Shown here: piece after piece, positions 16,488-24,769 of the stretch
Layout: the number at the start of each line of letters is the position of its first letter
How positions within the stretch are numbered: position 1 is the first letter of the stretch
NCBI RefSeq assembly: GCF_017876095.1
Contig: NZ_JAGINM010000015.1
Location: 1-64,000 of the forward strand
DNA: 64,000 nt
Source of the DNA: Azospirillum agricola
GTDB lineage: Bacteria; Pseudomonadota; Alphaproteobacteria; Azospirillales; Azospirillaceae
Reading direction: 5' to 3'
Notes under the pieces: generated by a model
The model's input: only the letters and a program-made list of their open reading frames with translations
Told to the model about the DNA's origin: nothing
Databases searched by the model: none
Program-made: the position numbers and the translations under genes

Positions 16488-17726
16488 TCACTTGCTGGCG
16501 GCCACCAACGGGCATTCCGAGGTGGCGAGCGGCCGGAAGGCCTGATCGCCGGGGATCGTCTGCACCAGCTTGTAATAGTCGTAGGGGCCCTTCGACTCCG
16601 ACGGCTTCTTGACCTCGAACAGGTACATGTCGTGGATGGTGCGGCCGTCGGCGCGGATGCTGCCCTTGCCGAACAGGGGGTCGTCGGCCGGCAGCGCCTT
16701 CATCGCCGTGACCGCCTCGCGGCCGGAGCGCGCCGCCTTCTTGTCGGGCATCGCCGCCACCGCCTTCATCCAGTGCAGCACCGACGCGTAGGTGCCGGCC
16801 TGGTTCATCGTCGGGTAGCGGCCGTTGGTGCGCTGGACGAAGCGCTTGGTCCAGGCCCGCGTCGCCTCGTTCATGTCCCAGTAGAAGGCTTCGGTCAGCA
16901 GCAGACCCTGCGCCGTCTCCAGCCCGATGGAATGGACGTCGGTCAGGAAGACCAGCAGCCCGGCCAGCTTCTGGCCGCCGCTGGTGATGCCGAACTCGGC
17001 CGCCTGCTTGACCGAGGCCACCGTGTCGCCGCCGGAGTTGGCGAGCGCGATGATCTTGGCCCGGCTGCTCTGCGCCTGGATCAGGAAGGAGGAGAAGTCG
17101 GGGGTCTGGAAGGGCGTGCGCACCGTGCCCAGAACCTTGCCGCCGTTGGCCTTGATGATCTCGGCGGCGTCGCGCTCCAGCGAATGGCCGAAGGCGTAGT
17201 CGGCGGTCAGGAAGTACCAGCTGTCGCCGCCCTGCCCGATCACCGCCTTGGCGGTGCCGTTGGCGAGCGCCCAGGTGTCGTAGGTCCAGTGCACGTTGTT
17301 CGGCGTGCAGGCCTTGCCGGTGAGGTCGGAGGTGCCGGCGCTGGCGACGAGGAACACCTTGTCCTTGGCCTTGGCGATCTCCGAGACGGCGAGCGCGATG
17401 GAGGAGGTCGGCACGTCGGCCACCACGTCCACCCCCTGCTGGTCGAACCAGGCGCGTGTGACGGCGGCGCCGACGTCGGTCTTGTTCTGGTGGTCGGCGG
17501 CCAGGATCTCGACGCGGAAGCCCTTGGTCTCGGGCTTGAAATCCTCCACCGCCATCCGCGCCGCCTCGACCGAGCCGAAGCCGGCTATGTCGGAATAGAG
17601 GCCGGACTGGTCGTTCAGCACCCCGACCCGGAACACCGGCAGATCCTGCGCGGCGGCGGGCAAGGTGGCGATGGGGGCGGCGAGGACCGACAGGGCCGTC
17701 AGGGCGGCCGTTGCGAAAGGACGCAT
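16488..17726 (-). CDS. Branched-chain-amino-acid-type ABC substrate-binding protein (LivK-like)
   Basis: Periplasmic binding protein of 412 residues with a Sec signal peptide (to about residue 26, ending LPAAAQ). The mature part begins FRVGVLNDQSGLYSD, the LivJ/LivK pattern, and keeps the two-lobed layout (SWYFLTADYAFG, later GTYASVLHWMKAV). The ATG at 17726 has GGAGG five bases upstream. No ABC permease or ATPase is encoded beside it; instead an MFS carrier follows after 39 bases. Family members often bind aromatic or aliphatic carboxylates rather than amino acids, which fits the downstream ligase and hydratase. Confidence 0.9.
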   Translation of the reverse strand: MRPFATAALTALSVLAAPIATLPAAAQDLPVFRVGVLNDQSGLYSDIAGFGSVEAARMAVEDFKPETKGFRVEILAADHQNKTDVGAAVTRAWFDQQGVDVVADVPTSSIALAVSEIAKAKDKVFLVASAGTSDLTGKACTPNNVHWTYDTWALANGTAKAVIGQGGDSWYFLTADYAFGHSLERDAAEIIKANGGKVLGTVRTPFQTPDFSSFLIQAQSSRAKIIALANSGGDTVASVKQAAEFGITSGGQKLAGLLVFLTDVHSIGLETAQGLLLTEAFYWDMNEATRAWTKRFVQRTNGRYPTMNQAGTYASVLHWMKAVAAMPDKKAARSGREAVTAMKALPADDPLFGKGSIRADGRTIHDMYLFEVKKPSESKGPYDYYKLVQTIPGDQAFRPLATSECPLVAASK

Positions 17727-17896
17727 GCTTTCCTCCCATGGTGTGACCGATCGCGCCGCTCCCCGGAAGTGACGGGGGCGGATGCCGCCGGCACCGGAGC
17801 CGGGGCGGTCCGGGGACTGGGGCGGGCGATGGGCGGCGGAGCCCACGGCCCCGCTCTTTTATGTCTGGGTCGGGACAGTTGGCCCCACAAACCGAC

Positions 17897-17911
17897 ATTT
17901 GTCAAACGAAT
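17897..17911. promoter_or_regulatory. Probable GntR operator, divergent promoter region
   Basis: ATTTGT-CAA-ACGAAT, an inverted repeat with one mismatch, lies between the divergent binding-protein operon and the gntR-like gene. It matches the perfect palindrome at 19982-19998 in all but one base of the 15-base core, which marks both as targets of the same regulator. Assignment to the adjacent GntR protein is inference. Confidence 0.6.
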
Positions 17912-17927
17912 AAAAAGATGTCTTTTT
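17912..17927. promoter_or_regulatory. A/T-rich inverted repeat beside the GntR operator
   Basis: AAAAAGA-TG-TCTTTTT is a perfect seven-base inverted repeat immediately after the operator-like palindrome and 66 bases before the gntR start. It may be a second protein-binding site or part of the promoter; no function is shown. Confidence 0.35.
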
Positions 17928-17993
17928 GCGGCCCGCGCGCCCATGTATCCTGCCAAGCTGGGACCGCTTGCGGGAAGGGAAGGACGGACGGCC

Positions 17994-18734
17994 ATGCCGG
18001 TGGAGTTCGAGAACGTCGTCACGACGAGTGCCGCCAAGCAGATCGCCGACACGCTGCGGGCGGCGATCATGGACGGTCGGTTGCAGGAGGACGAGCGGCT
18101 GCCGACCGAGGAGGAGCTGGCCCAGCGCTTCAAGGTGTCGCGCCCGACGGTGCGCGAGGCGCTGAAGCGGCTGGCGGCCCAGCACCTGATCCGCTCGCGG
18201 CGCGGGCCCACCGGCGGGAATTTCGTGGCGAGCCCGGCGCCGGAGGACGCGGCGCTGTCGCTCGCCAACGCGACGACGCTGATGGTGGCGGCCGGCGCCA
18301 TCCAGCTCGACGACATGGCGACCGCCCGGCTGGAGCTGGAGGGCATCTGCTGCCGGCTGGCCGCGACGGCGCGCACCGACGCCCAGCTGGAGGCGATGCG
18401 GGCGGAGCTGGCGCGCCAGCGCGACGTATCCCTGACCGACGAGGAGTTCTGCGCGTCCGACGTGCGCTTCCACCGCGCGCTGGTCGACGCGGCGGGCAAC
18501 TCGCTGCTGTCCTTCCTGATGCACGCCGTGGTCGAGGCGCTTCAGCCGGTCAGCAACATGATCATCTTCCGGGTGCGCGAGCGTCAGGCCATCGTCGCCT
18601 TCCACGAGCGCATCCTGGGCGCGCTGGAAAGCCGCGACGCGGAGGCTGGCGTCGCCGCTCTGGGCGATCTGGTCGCCTACACCCGCGACCGCTACCGCGA
18701 CGCGCTCGACCGCCGCGCCGAACGCGCCGGCTGA
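17994..18734 (+). CDS. GntR-family regulator, FadR/FCD subfamily
   Basis: 246-residue repressor or activator. The N-terminal winged helix reads QIADTLRAAIMDGRLQEDER and FKVSRPTVREALKRLAAQHL. The C-terminal all-helical FCD domain (about 95-235) has the metal-binding pattern with Asp/His in DVRFHRALVDAAGN and later FHERILGAL. Such domains bind small organic acids or acyl-CoAs. The ATG at 17994 has GGAAGGA upstream. It is divergent from the binding protein/MFS/hydratase/ligase operon. The repeated palindrome near both this promoter and that of the oxidoreductase at 18855-19862 suggests it controls both. Confidence 0.92.
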   Translation: MPVEFENVVTTSAAKQIADTLRAAIMDGRLQEDERLPTEEELAQRFKVSRPTVREALKRLAAQHLIRSRRGPTGGNFVASPAPEDAALSLANATTLMVAAGAIQLDDMATARLELEGICCRLAATARTDAQLEAMRAELARQRDVSLTDEEFCASDVRFHRALVDAAGNSLLSFLMHAVVEALQPVSNMIIFRVRERQAIVAFHERILGALESRDAEAGVAALGDLVAYTRDRYRDALDRRAERAG

Positions 18735-18774
18735 CCGAACCCGGTTCGACAGGCACAGCCTTTGGCGGGTCCTG

Positions 18775-18815
18775 CCCCCGCTCTCGGCGGACCGAAGGTC
18801 CGCCGAGAGCGGGGG
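18775..18815. terminator. Bidirectional hairpin between gntR and the oxidoreductase
   Basis: A 19-base perfect stem (arms CCCCCGCTCTCGGCGGACC and complement) with a GAA loop, between two convergent genes. It is the only clear structure in the 120-base gap. Confidence 0.75.
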
Positions 18816-18854
18816 AGGATGGGTGGGGGTCTAACCTGCCAAAGGTCGCGCCAA

Positions 18855-19862
18855 TCAGGCGGTCAGGTCGAGGACGGCGCGGCCGCGGATCTGGCCGGCG
18901 ACGATCCGCTCCGCCAGCCCCGGCAGCGCGTCGAAGGGATGGACCTCGTACATCGCGGCAAGGTGCTTGCGGTCGAGATCGCGCGCCAGACGCGCCCAGG
19001 CGGCGGCGCGGCGGTCGGCCGGGGCCATCACCGAATCGATGCCGATCAGCGTCACGCTGCGCAGGATGTGCGGGATCACCGTGCCGGGCAGGTCGGCCGA
19101 GCCGGCCAGTCCGCAGGCGGCGATGGCGCCGCCCCAGACGGTCTGCGCCAGCGCGTTGACCAGCGTCGTGCCGCCGACCGAATCGACGCCGCCGGCCCAG
19201 CGCTCCTTCTGCAAAGGCCCGCCCTTCTCGGCCAGCGCGGCGCGCTCGACGAAGCTGGTGGCGCCGAGCCCGCGCAGATACTCGTGGGTTTCCGGGCGTC
19301 CGGTGGAGGCCGTCACCGCGTAGCCGCGCTTGGCGAGCAGCGCCACCGCCACCGAGCCGACGCCGCCGGCGGCCCCGGTGACCAGCACCTCCGCCCCGCC
19401 GGGCTTGATGGCGCCCCAGCTTTCCAGCGCCTCGACGCACAGCGCCGCGGTGTAGCCGGCGGTGCCGATGCCCATCGCCTCCTCCAGCGAGAAGGCGTCG
19501 GGCAGGCGGATCAGCCACTCCGGCTTGACGCTCTGGTAGCGGCTGTAGCCGCCGTTCTGCGTCTCCGACAGGCCCCAGCCGTTGACGACGACGCGGTCGC
19601 CCGGCGTCCAGTCCGGGGAGCGCGATTCCACCACCGTGCCGGCGAGGTCGATGCCGGCCACCAGCGGCAGCTTGCGGGCGATCCGGCCCTTGCCGCTGAC
19701 GGCGAGCCCGTCCTTGTAGTTGACCGTCGAGTAGGCGACCTCGACCAGCACGTCGTTGTCCGGCAGGTCGGCGCGGGAGATCTGCTTGAAGGCGCCCTTG
19801 GGCTTGCCGTCAACGTCCTCGATGACAAAGGCCTTGAAGCGTTCGGTCACGGTGGCTTTCAC
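18855..19862 (-). CDS. AcuI-type NADPH:quinone/acryloyl-CoA oxidoreductase
   Basis: Zinc-free medium-chain dehydrogenase/reductase of 335 residues. The early motif STVNYKDGLAVSGKG and the Rossmann motif VTGAAGGVGSVAVALLAKRG place it with YhdH/AcuI proteins, which reduce acryloyl-CoA to propionyl-CoA with NADPH. The start is taken as the GTG at 19862, with AAGGG ten bases upstream; a GTG four codons later (TERFKAFVIED) is the alternative and closer to the usual family start. The longer frame to 19991 crosses the palindrome at 19982. Shared operators suggest it works with the ligase/hydratase operon, for example on a C3 or short unsaturated acid. That is inference. Confidence 0.88.
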   Translation of the reverse strand: MKATVTERFKAFVIEDVDGKPKGAFKQISRADLPDNDVLVEVAYSTVNYKDGLAVSGKGRIARKLPLVAGIDLAGTVVESRSPDWTPGDRVVVNGWGLSETQNGGYSRYQSVKPEWLIRLPDAFSLEEAMGIGTAGYTAALCVEALESWGAIKPGGAEVLVTGAAGGVGSVAVALLAKRGYAVTASTGRPETHEYLRGLGATSFVERAALAEKGGPLQKERWAGGVDSVGGTTLVNALAQTVWGGAIAACGLAGSADLPGTVIPHILRSVTLIGIDSVMAPADRRAAAWARLARDLDRKHLAAMYEVHPFDALPGLAERIVAGQIRGRAVLDLTA

Positions 19863-19981
19863 GGTGGCATGTCCCTTCAGCAAGGAGAATGGCGGGCGGG
19901 GCATGGAGCGCGTCCGGGCGGAAACGCCCGTCGCCGCGAGGCTCCCACCCCAGCTGATTCCGACGATGACGTCGGACCCTC

Positions 19982-19998
19982 TATTTGTCAAACAAATA
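19982..19998. promoter_or_regulatory. Probable GntR operator upstream of the AcuI-like gene
   Basis: TATTTGT-CAA-ACAAATA, a perfect seven-base inverted repeat, 120 bases upstream of the oxidoreductase start. Its core matches the imperfect copy at 17897-17911. Confidence 0.62.
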
Positions 19999-20105
19999 TC
20001 CGTCGGTCTCTTGCCGTGGCACGCCCCGCCGGCGAACCGGCAAACGAAAAGGGCCGGCCCGCTTGCGCGCGGCCGGCCCGGAACGGACGGATGAAACGAG
20101 GATGT

Positions 20106-20423
20106 TCAGCGGAACGGGAAGTTCATCTGGACGCTCACGCCCGAGGGCGGGGGCGGCGCGTAGACGACCGCCGGCGGGGGCGCGTAGACGACGCGGGGCG
20201 GCGGCGGGGCGTAGACCACGGCCGGCGGGCGCTGCATGACCACGACGGGCGGCGGCGCCTCATAGACAACGACCGGCCGGTCGCGGTGGTGCTTGTGGTG
20301 CCCGTAGCCATGCCCATGACCACGCTTGTGGTCATGGGCCGAAGCCGGAGCCGCAAGGACCAGAGAAGCGGCGACCGCCATTACCGCCACGCCCAAACCA
20401 CGAATCACACGTCCGGTGCCCAC
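20106..20423 (-). CDS. Small exported His/Pro-rich protein
   Basis: About 105 residues with no recognised family. A signal peptide (to about residue 29, VMAVAASLVLAAPASA) precedes a His-rich block (HDHKRGHGHGYGHHKHH) that could bind Ni, Zn or Cu. A Pro/Tyr repeat region follows, with units like VVYAPPP occurring three or more times, and a short C-terminus VSVQMNFPF. The start is a GTG at 20423 with GGAGG five bases upstream. It is probably periplasmic or envelope-associated. Similar proteins are scattered in Rhodospirillales without known function. It stands alone between the oxidoreductase and the chemoreceptor. Confidence 0.72.
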   Translation of the reverse strand: MGTGRVIRGLGVAVMAVAASLVLAAPASAHDHKRGHGHGYGHHKHHRDRPVVVYEAPPPVVVMQRPPAVVYAPPPPRVVYAPPPAVVYAPPPPSGVSVQMNFPFR

Positions 20424-20613
20424 ACTGTCCTCCCTGGCGCTTTCCAAAGCCGGCCTGAACCGCAGGCTTTCCCCTTTATGCTCAGGCTGACGTTTGCCCG
20501 GTTGGGACATTTTTGCGCACTCGCTGCCGTGAATCCTACAGTTTCAACATGTTGAGGCAACAGGAGGCTGTCCACCCCGTCGAAAGCGGTAGCGGCGCGG
20601 CGCAAGGGAGGCA

Positions 20614-23229
20614 TCACCCCGCCCGCATGCGGCCGACCAGCGTGTCGACCTGGGAGCCCAGCGAACGCACCTCGTCGGCCACCGTCGAGGAGGCGGTCAG
20701 CACGCGCCCGGCCGATTCGCCCGATTCCACCGCCGAGCGCGCCACCGTGTCGATGGTGGAGCGGACATGCTGGGTGCCATCGGCGGCCTCGCCGATGTTG
20801 CGGGCGATCTCGCGGGTGGCGGCGCTCTGCTGCTCAACCGCGGCGGCGATGGTGGCGGCGATCTCGTTGATGTCGCCGATGGTGCCGGCGATGGAGCGGA
20901 TGGCGTCCACCGCCTCCCGCGTCACCGCCTGCATCGCCGCGATCTGGGCCGAGATCTCCTCGGTCGCCTGACCGGTCTGGTTGGCAAGGCTCTTGACCTC
21001 GCTCGCCACGACGGCGAAGCCCTTGCCGGCCTCGCCCGCCCGCGCCGCCTCGATGGTGGCGTTGAGCGCCAGCAGGTTGGTCTGGCTGGCGATGTTGTGG
21101 ATGAGCTGCACCACCTCGCCGATCTTGTTGGCGCTCTGCGCCAGCCCCTCGACCGTGCGGTCGGTGCGCTCGGCGTCGTCGGCGGCCTTGCGGGCGATGC
21201 GGCTCGACGCCGTGACCTGGGAGCCGATCTCCTGGATCGAGGCCGACAGCTCCTCGGTGGCGGCGGCGACCGCCTTGACGCTGCCCTCGGCCTGCTGCGA
21301 GGTGCTGGCGGCGGTGGCCGCCTCGCCGGTGGTCGCCTCGGCGTTGCGGCTCATGCGCTGGGCCATGTCCTGCATCTCGCCGGCCGCCCGCGACACGCGG
21401 TCGAGCACCGAGCGCACGCTGCTCTCGAAGGTCTCGGCCATCTCGACCATGGCGCGGCGGCGCTCGCCGGCGGCGCGGCCGCGCTCGGCCTCGGCCCGCG
21501 CGTCGGCCTCGCGGGCCTGGTTGGCGGTGTCGCGGAAGATGGTCAGGGCGCGGGCCATGTCGCCGATCTCGTCGGCGCCGGCGTTGGGGATGGGCGTGTC
21601 CAGCCTGCCGCCGGCGATGGCGCGCATGGCGTCGGAGAGCTGCCCGACGCGCGACGCGATGCCGCGTCCGGCGACGAACCAGGCCAGCGCCACGGCGACG
21701 ACCAAACTGGCGGCGGCGAACAGGACCAGCATCAGGCGGCCGGAATCGATGGCGGCGGTCGCCCCGGCGGCGGCGCTGTCCGCCTCGGCCTTCATCGCGG
21801 CGATCTGGCGGTCGACGGTGGCGGCGAACTCCTCGGCCAGCTTGCGGCTCTGCGCCAGCACGCCGTTGTTCTCGCGCTGGGCGGCCAGCTCGGCCCGGCG
21901 CAGGGCGAAGACGCTCGCCTCGCCCCGGCCGAAGACGGCGAGCGCCTCGGCGGCGGCGGCCAGACCGCGGACATCGCCCTCACCTTCACTCCCGCCGCCG
22001 CGCCCGACCCGCGCCAGCCGGGCGGCCAGCGCCATGGATGCCGCGGCGTGGCGGCGCTCCAGCACGGCCAGACGCTCCTCGTCGGGGGCCAGGGCCGCCT
22101 CGTTCAGCGCGCTGGTCACGGCGTCGCCCTGGGTCGAGAGTTCCAGGAAGGCACGGAAGCGGTCGAGCCCGTTGCCCAGCAGGTCGGTCATGGACTCCTG
22201 GATCTGCGAGCGCACCTCGAAGTTCGCCCGCTTGATCTCGGACTTCACCGCGCGCAGAGGCGGCTGGAGCTGTTCCAGCAGCACGCCCGAGCGGATGCGC
22301 GCGTCAGCCAGCCGGGCGAGGATGCGCTGGTCGAGCGCGGACCGCCCGCCCTCCGGCCCGTCCATCGCGGCGCGGCGCAGGTCGAAGACGCTCTCCTGGC
22401 CGTAGCCGAGCTGGAAGAAGGCGTCGAGCGCCCCGGCCGTCTCGGCGCCGAGCCGTTCGCGCAGGCCGTCGACGGCGGTGGTCGCCTGCGACGAGGATTC
22501 CAGGAACGCCTGCTGGTTCTGGGTGATGGCGGACACGGTGGGAGCGGTTCCCGCCCGGCTCATCGCCTCGGTGGCGGCGAGGATGTCGCCGCGCAGGTCG
22601 TAGAGCGCGATCAGCGCGCGCAGCGCCTCGGACAGGACGGACATCCGCTCCTCGGTGCCGGCGTCGAGCGCGTCGCCCCTGGCGCGCAGGGTGACGCCGG
22701 CCCCCTCGACCAGCGGCTTCAGCGCCACCAGGAAGGCGTCGTAGCCCTTGGCGACCGCCCCCATCGTCTCCTCGCGCTTGGCACGGACGGTCAGGTGGCG
22801 ATCGACGGCGGCGTCCTCCGTCTCCAGCGTCGCGATCAGTGCCTTGGCCTTGTCGCGCACCGCCGGCAGCAGGGGATCGCCGGGGCGCCGGGTGCCCAGC
22901 TCGTCGACCAGGGCCAGCAGTCCCCTGGCCCGCTCCATGATGCCCGCGTTCAGCGTCTCCCGCTCCTGCTGGCTTTCCGCCGAGGCCAGGGTCGGCGCCG
23001 CCGCCGCGAGAACACCGCTTTCCCCCGACAACCGGGTCGCCAGTTCCATCTCCGGCAGGCTGGTGCCGACGATCCGGGCCAGCGGCCCCTCCACCGCCGA
23101 GAAGGAGGTCAGCCCGACGACGCTGGCGGCGACCGTCATGCCGGCCATTCCGGCGAAGGCCAGCATCAGCTTGGCGCGCACCCCGAACCGGAAACCGGCG
23201 CGGGGCGGGGTATGAAGGGCGGTGGTCAT
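20614..23229 (-). CDS. Methyl-accepting chemotaxis protein with a large periplasmic sensor
   Basis: Transmembrane chemoreceptor of 871 residues. TM1 lies near residues 20-42, followed by an unusually long (about 450-residue) mostly helical periplasmic region with no Cache or PAS pattern I can recognise. TM2 lies near 497-520 (LMLVLFAAASLVVAVALAW). A HAMP domain and the signalling domain follow. The conserved hairpin tip is intact (IASQTNLLALNATIEAARAG, then GFAVVASEVKSLA). The ATG at 23229 (MTTALHTPPRAG) is preferred over the open extension to 23310. Receptors of this kind signal to CheA/CheW. The sensed compound is unknown. A TorS- or HBM-like helical sensor is possible. Confidence 0.93.
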   Translation of the reverse strand: MTTALHTPPRAGFRFGVRAKLMLAFAGMAGMTVAASVVGLTSFSAVEGPLARIVGTSLPEMELATRLSGESGVLAAAAPTLASAESQQERETLNAGIMERARGLLALVDELGTRRPGDPLLPAVRDKAKALIATLETEDAAVDRHLTVRAKREETMGAVAKGYDAFLVALKPLVEGAGVTLRARGDALDAGTEERMSVLSEALRALIALYDLRGDILAATEAMSRAGTAPTVSAITQNQQAFLESSSQATTAVDGLRERLGAETAGALDAFFQLGYGQESVFDLRRAAMDGPEGGRSALDQRILARLADARIRSGVLLEQLQPPLRAVKSEIKRANFEVRSQIQESMTDLLGNGLDRFRAFLELSTQGDAVTSALNEAALAPDEERLAVLERRHAAASMALAARLARVGRGGGSEGEGDVRGLAAAAEALAVFGRGEASVFALRRAELAAQRENNGVLAQSRKLAEEFAATVDRQIAAMKAEADSAAAGATAAIDSGRLMLVLFAAASLVVAVALAWFVAGRGIASRVGQLSDAMRAIAGGRLDTPIPNAGADEIGDMARALTIFRDTANQAREADARAEAERGRAAGERRRAMVEMAETFESSVRSVLDRVSRAAGEMQDMAQRMSRNAEATTGEAATAASTSQQAEGSVKAVAAATEELSASIQEIGSQVTASSRIARKAADDAERTDRTVEGLAQSANKIGEVVQLIHNIASQTNLLALNATIEAARAGEAGKGFAVVASEVKSLANQTGQATEEISAQIAAMQAVTREAVDAIRSIAGTIGDINEIAATIAAAVEQQSAATREIARNIGEAADGTQHVRSTIDTVARSAVESGESAGRVLTASSTVADEVRSLGSQVDTLVGRMRAG

Positions 23230-23738
23230 GCGGGCGCTGTCCCCATGGGCGGGTTCGGGTTGATGGAACGGAGGGCGGCCCACGCCGGAACGACGCACGC
23301 ACGGACGCAACCCGGCTACCGGCTCGGCGATCGGGGGGTGCCTTGCGGAGGTTGTTCCTGTCTGCGACGTTAAGCCTCACCAGCCGTGGGCCGATGGTTC
23401 CGTGCATGGGCGGAGTACGTCAATCGCCATATTCCATTCAGAGAAAAAATTATCCCGTACTTTCCTCCAAGCAAAATCCTTGTTCGGAGGAAGCTGGATA
23501 AATTCCACTCAACGACATTTTTTGCATTTGCTTCAAAATGATGGGACGGGCGGACGCGATCCACCGAACTCCCGCCCGGTCCCAGTTCCGCTGGTCCGGT
23601 TTCGATTGGCCCGGTTTCGATTGGTTCGGTTTCGACTGAATGAAACGGGGTCATCGCCGGCCGCAGCGACCGGCCCGTGCAGACATGGGAAAAACGGGAG
23701 CGGGCGCCCATGCCCCGCCCCCGGCGCGGTGATCCCGC
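23230..23738. other. Long intergenic region upstream of the chemoreceptor
   Basis: About 500 bases with no gene I can support. The part around 23420-23540 is clearly AT-richer than the surroundings and probably holds the chemoreceptor promoter, but no clean -35/-10 pair stands out. A 15-base tandem repeat lies at 23596-23640. Open frames here (to 113 and 144 residues) show no family features. Confidence 0.5.
23596..23640. repeat. Three tandem copies of a 15-base unit
   Basis: Units CCGGTTTCGATTGGC, CCGGTTTCGATTGGT and TCGGTTTCGACTGAA follow each other directly. The first two differ only in the last base; the third is more diverged. No function is evident. Confidence 0.8.
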
Positions 23739-24005
23739 CTAGCGCAAAGCGCGGGCCAGTTGGTCGCCGCGCGTGGCGAGGTCAGCCAGCAGGGCCCGCG
23801 CGTCGGCCTCGCCGGTCCAACGGGCGACCGCCGTGACGCCCTCGCCGTCGTCGGGGGCGCCGTCACGCCCGCCGGCCTCGTCGGTCGGCACGCCGTAGAC
23901 CCGGCCGCCGCGTGTCTCGACCACCGCGTAGCGGCCCTGGCAGGCGACCAACCGGAAGCTGCCATTCTCCGCGACCACCGTGACGTCCTTGCTTGCCCCG
24001 CTCAT
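23739..24005 (-). CDS. Hypothetical small protein
   Basis: 88 residues with no recognised family. It starts with the ATG at 24005 (MSGASKDVTVVAENGS), with GGAGG six bases upstream, which supports it as a real gene. It is predicted soluble and acidic, with beta-strand-like segments (SFRLVACQGRYAVVETRGGRVYGV) and an Ala/Leu-rich helical end. No signal peptide or membrane segment. It lies downstream of the glycine-zipper lipoprotein on the same strand, separated by about 108 bases. Confidence 0.6.
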   Translation of the reverse strand: MSGASKDVTVVAENGSFRLVACQGRYAVVETRGGRVYGVPTDEAGGRDGAPDDGEGVTAVARWTGEADARALLADLATRGDQLARALR

Positions 24006-24113
24006 CGTCAACCTCCGTCCGGGTTCCAGTCATGCCCGCGTCAACCGCCGGTGGGGCGGAAGGTTGCGCGGCATGCCGACGGACGCGGCACCGGAGAGGA
24101 TGGGGCGACGAGG

Positions 24114-24593
24114 CTAGCCGACGATCTTCCAGGACCCGTCGGGCTGCCGGCAGGCGGTGCCATGCGCCTGCTCGCTGCGCCCGCCGACCACGATGGTCTG
24201 CTGGAACTCGCGACAATAGGCGCCACCCTCGGCGTAACCGTCGCGCACCGGAACGATGGTGCCCTGGTTGCCGGACTGCGGGTTGTTCCAGCGGATGGGC
24301 TGGCCGATCGGCGAGTTGTAGGCGCGCACCGCCGCCTGGTTGGCGTATTGCTGGTCGGCCCTGTCGAGCGAGGAACCGATCTCCCGGCCGACAAAAGCGC
24401 CCAGCAGCGTGCCGACGCCGACCGCCACCAGCTTCCCGGAGCCGCCGCCGAAACGCGACCCGATCAGGCCGCCGGCCACGGCGCCGCCGACGGTGCCCAC
24501 CCCTTCCTTGGTGCCCATCGAGCCGGTCTGGCAACCGGCCAGCGTGGTGGCGAGCAGAGTGGCGATCAAAGCGGCGGACAGGGTGGAGCGCAT
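24114..24593 (-). CDS. Glycine-zipper lipoprotein, 17 kDa surface antigen-like
   Basis: 159-residue outer-membrane lipoprotein candidate. The signal peptide ends in the lipobox LAGC (Cys 21). Residues about 32-75 are a glycine-zipper segment (GGAVAGGLIGSRFGGGSGKL, then GTLLGAFVGREIG). The C-terminal domain (RAYNSPIGQPIRWNNP, later GGAYCREFQQTI and TACRQPDGSWKIVG) matches the family of rickettsial 17 kDa antigens and related proteobacterial proteins. Two Cys in the C-terminal domain may form a disulphide. Family members are linked to envelope integrity, but no specific role is established for this one. Confidence 0.88.
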   Translation of the reverse strand: MRSTLSAALIATLLATTLAGCQTGSMGTKEGVGTVGGAVAGGLIGSRFGGGSGKLVAVGVGTLLGAFVGREIGSSLDRADQQYANQAAVRAYNSPIGQPIRWNNPQSGNQGTIVPVRDGYAEGGAYCREFQQTIVVGGRSEQAHGTACRQPDGSWKIVG

Positions 24594-24769
24594 CGAAGAA
24601 CCTCGTGATGGGCATGCCTACGCGCCGGCCTCGGCATGGCGGCACTGTGGTTCCGTATGACACACGGGCACGCACCGCGGGTCAATGGGGCACGGCGGCC
24701 GGCAGCCGATTCGGGCCGGGGACCGCGCCCCGAACGGCGCCCCGAACGGCGCCCCAAGCGGCGCAACGA

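Noticed and set aside
23370..23711. A 113-codon minus-strand frame upstream of the chemoreceptor
   Set aside because: It spans the AT-rich probable promoter region and the 15-base tandem repeat, with no ribosome-binding site or family resemblance.
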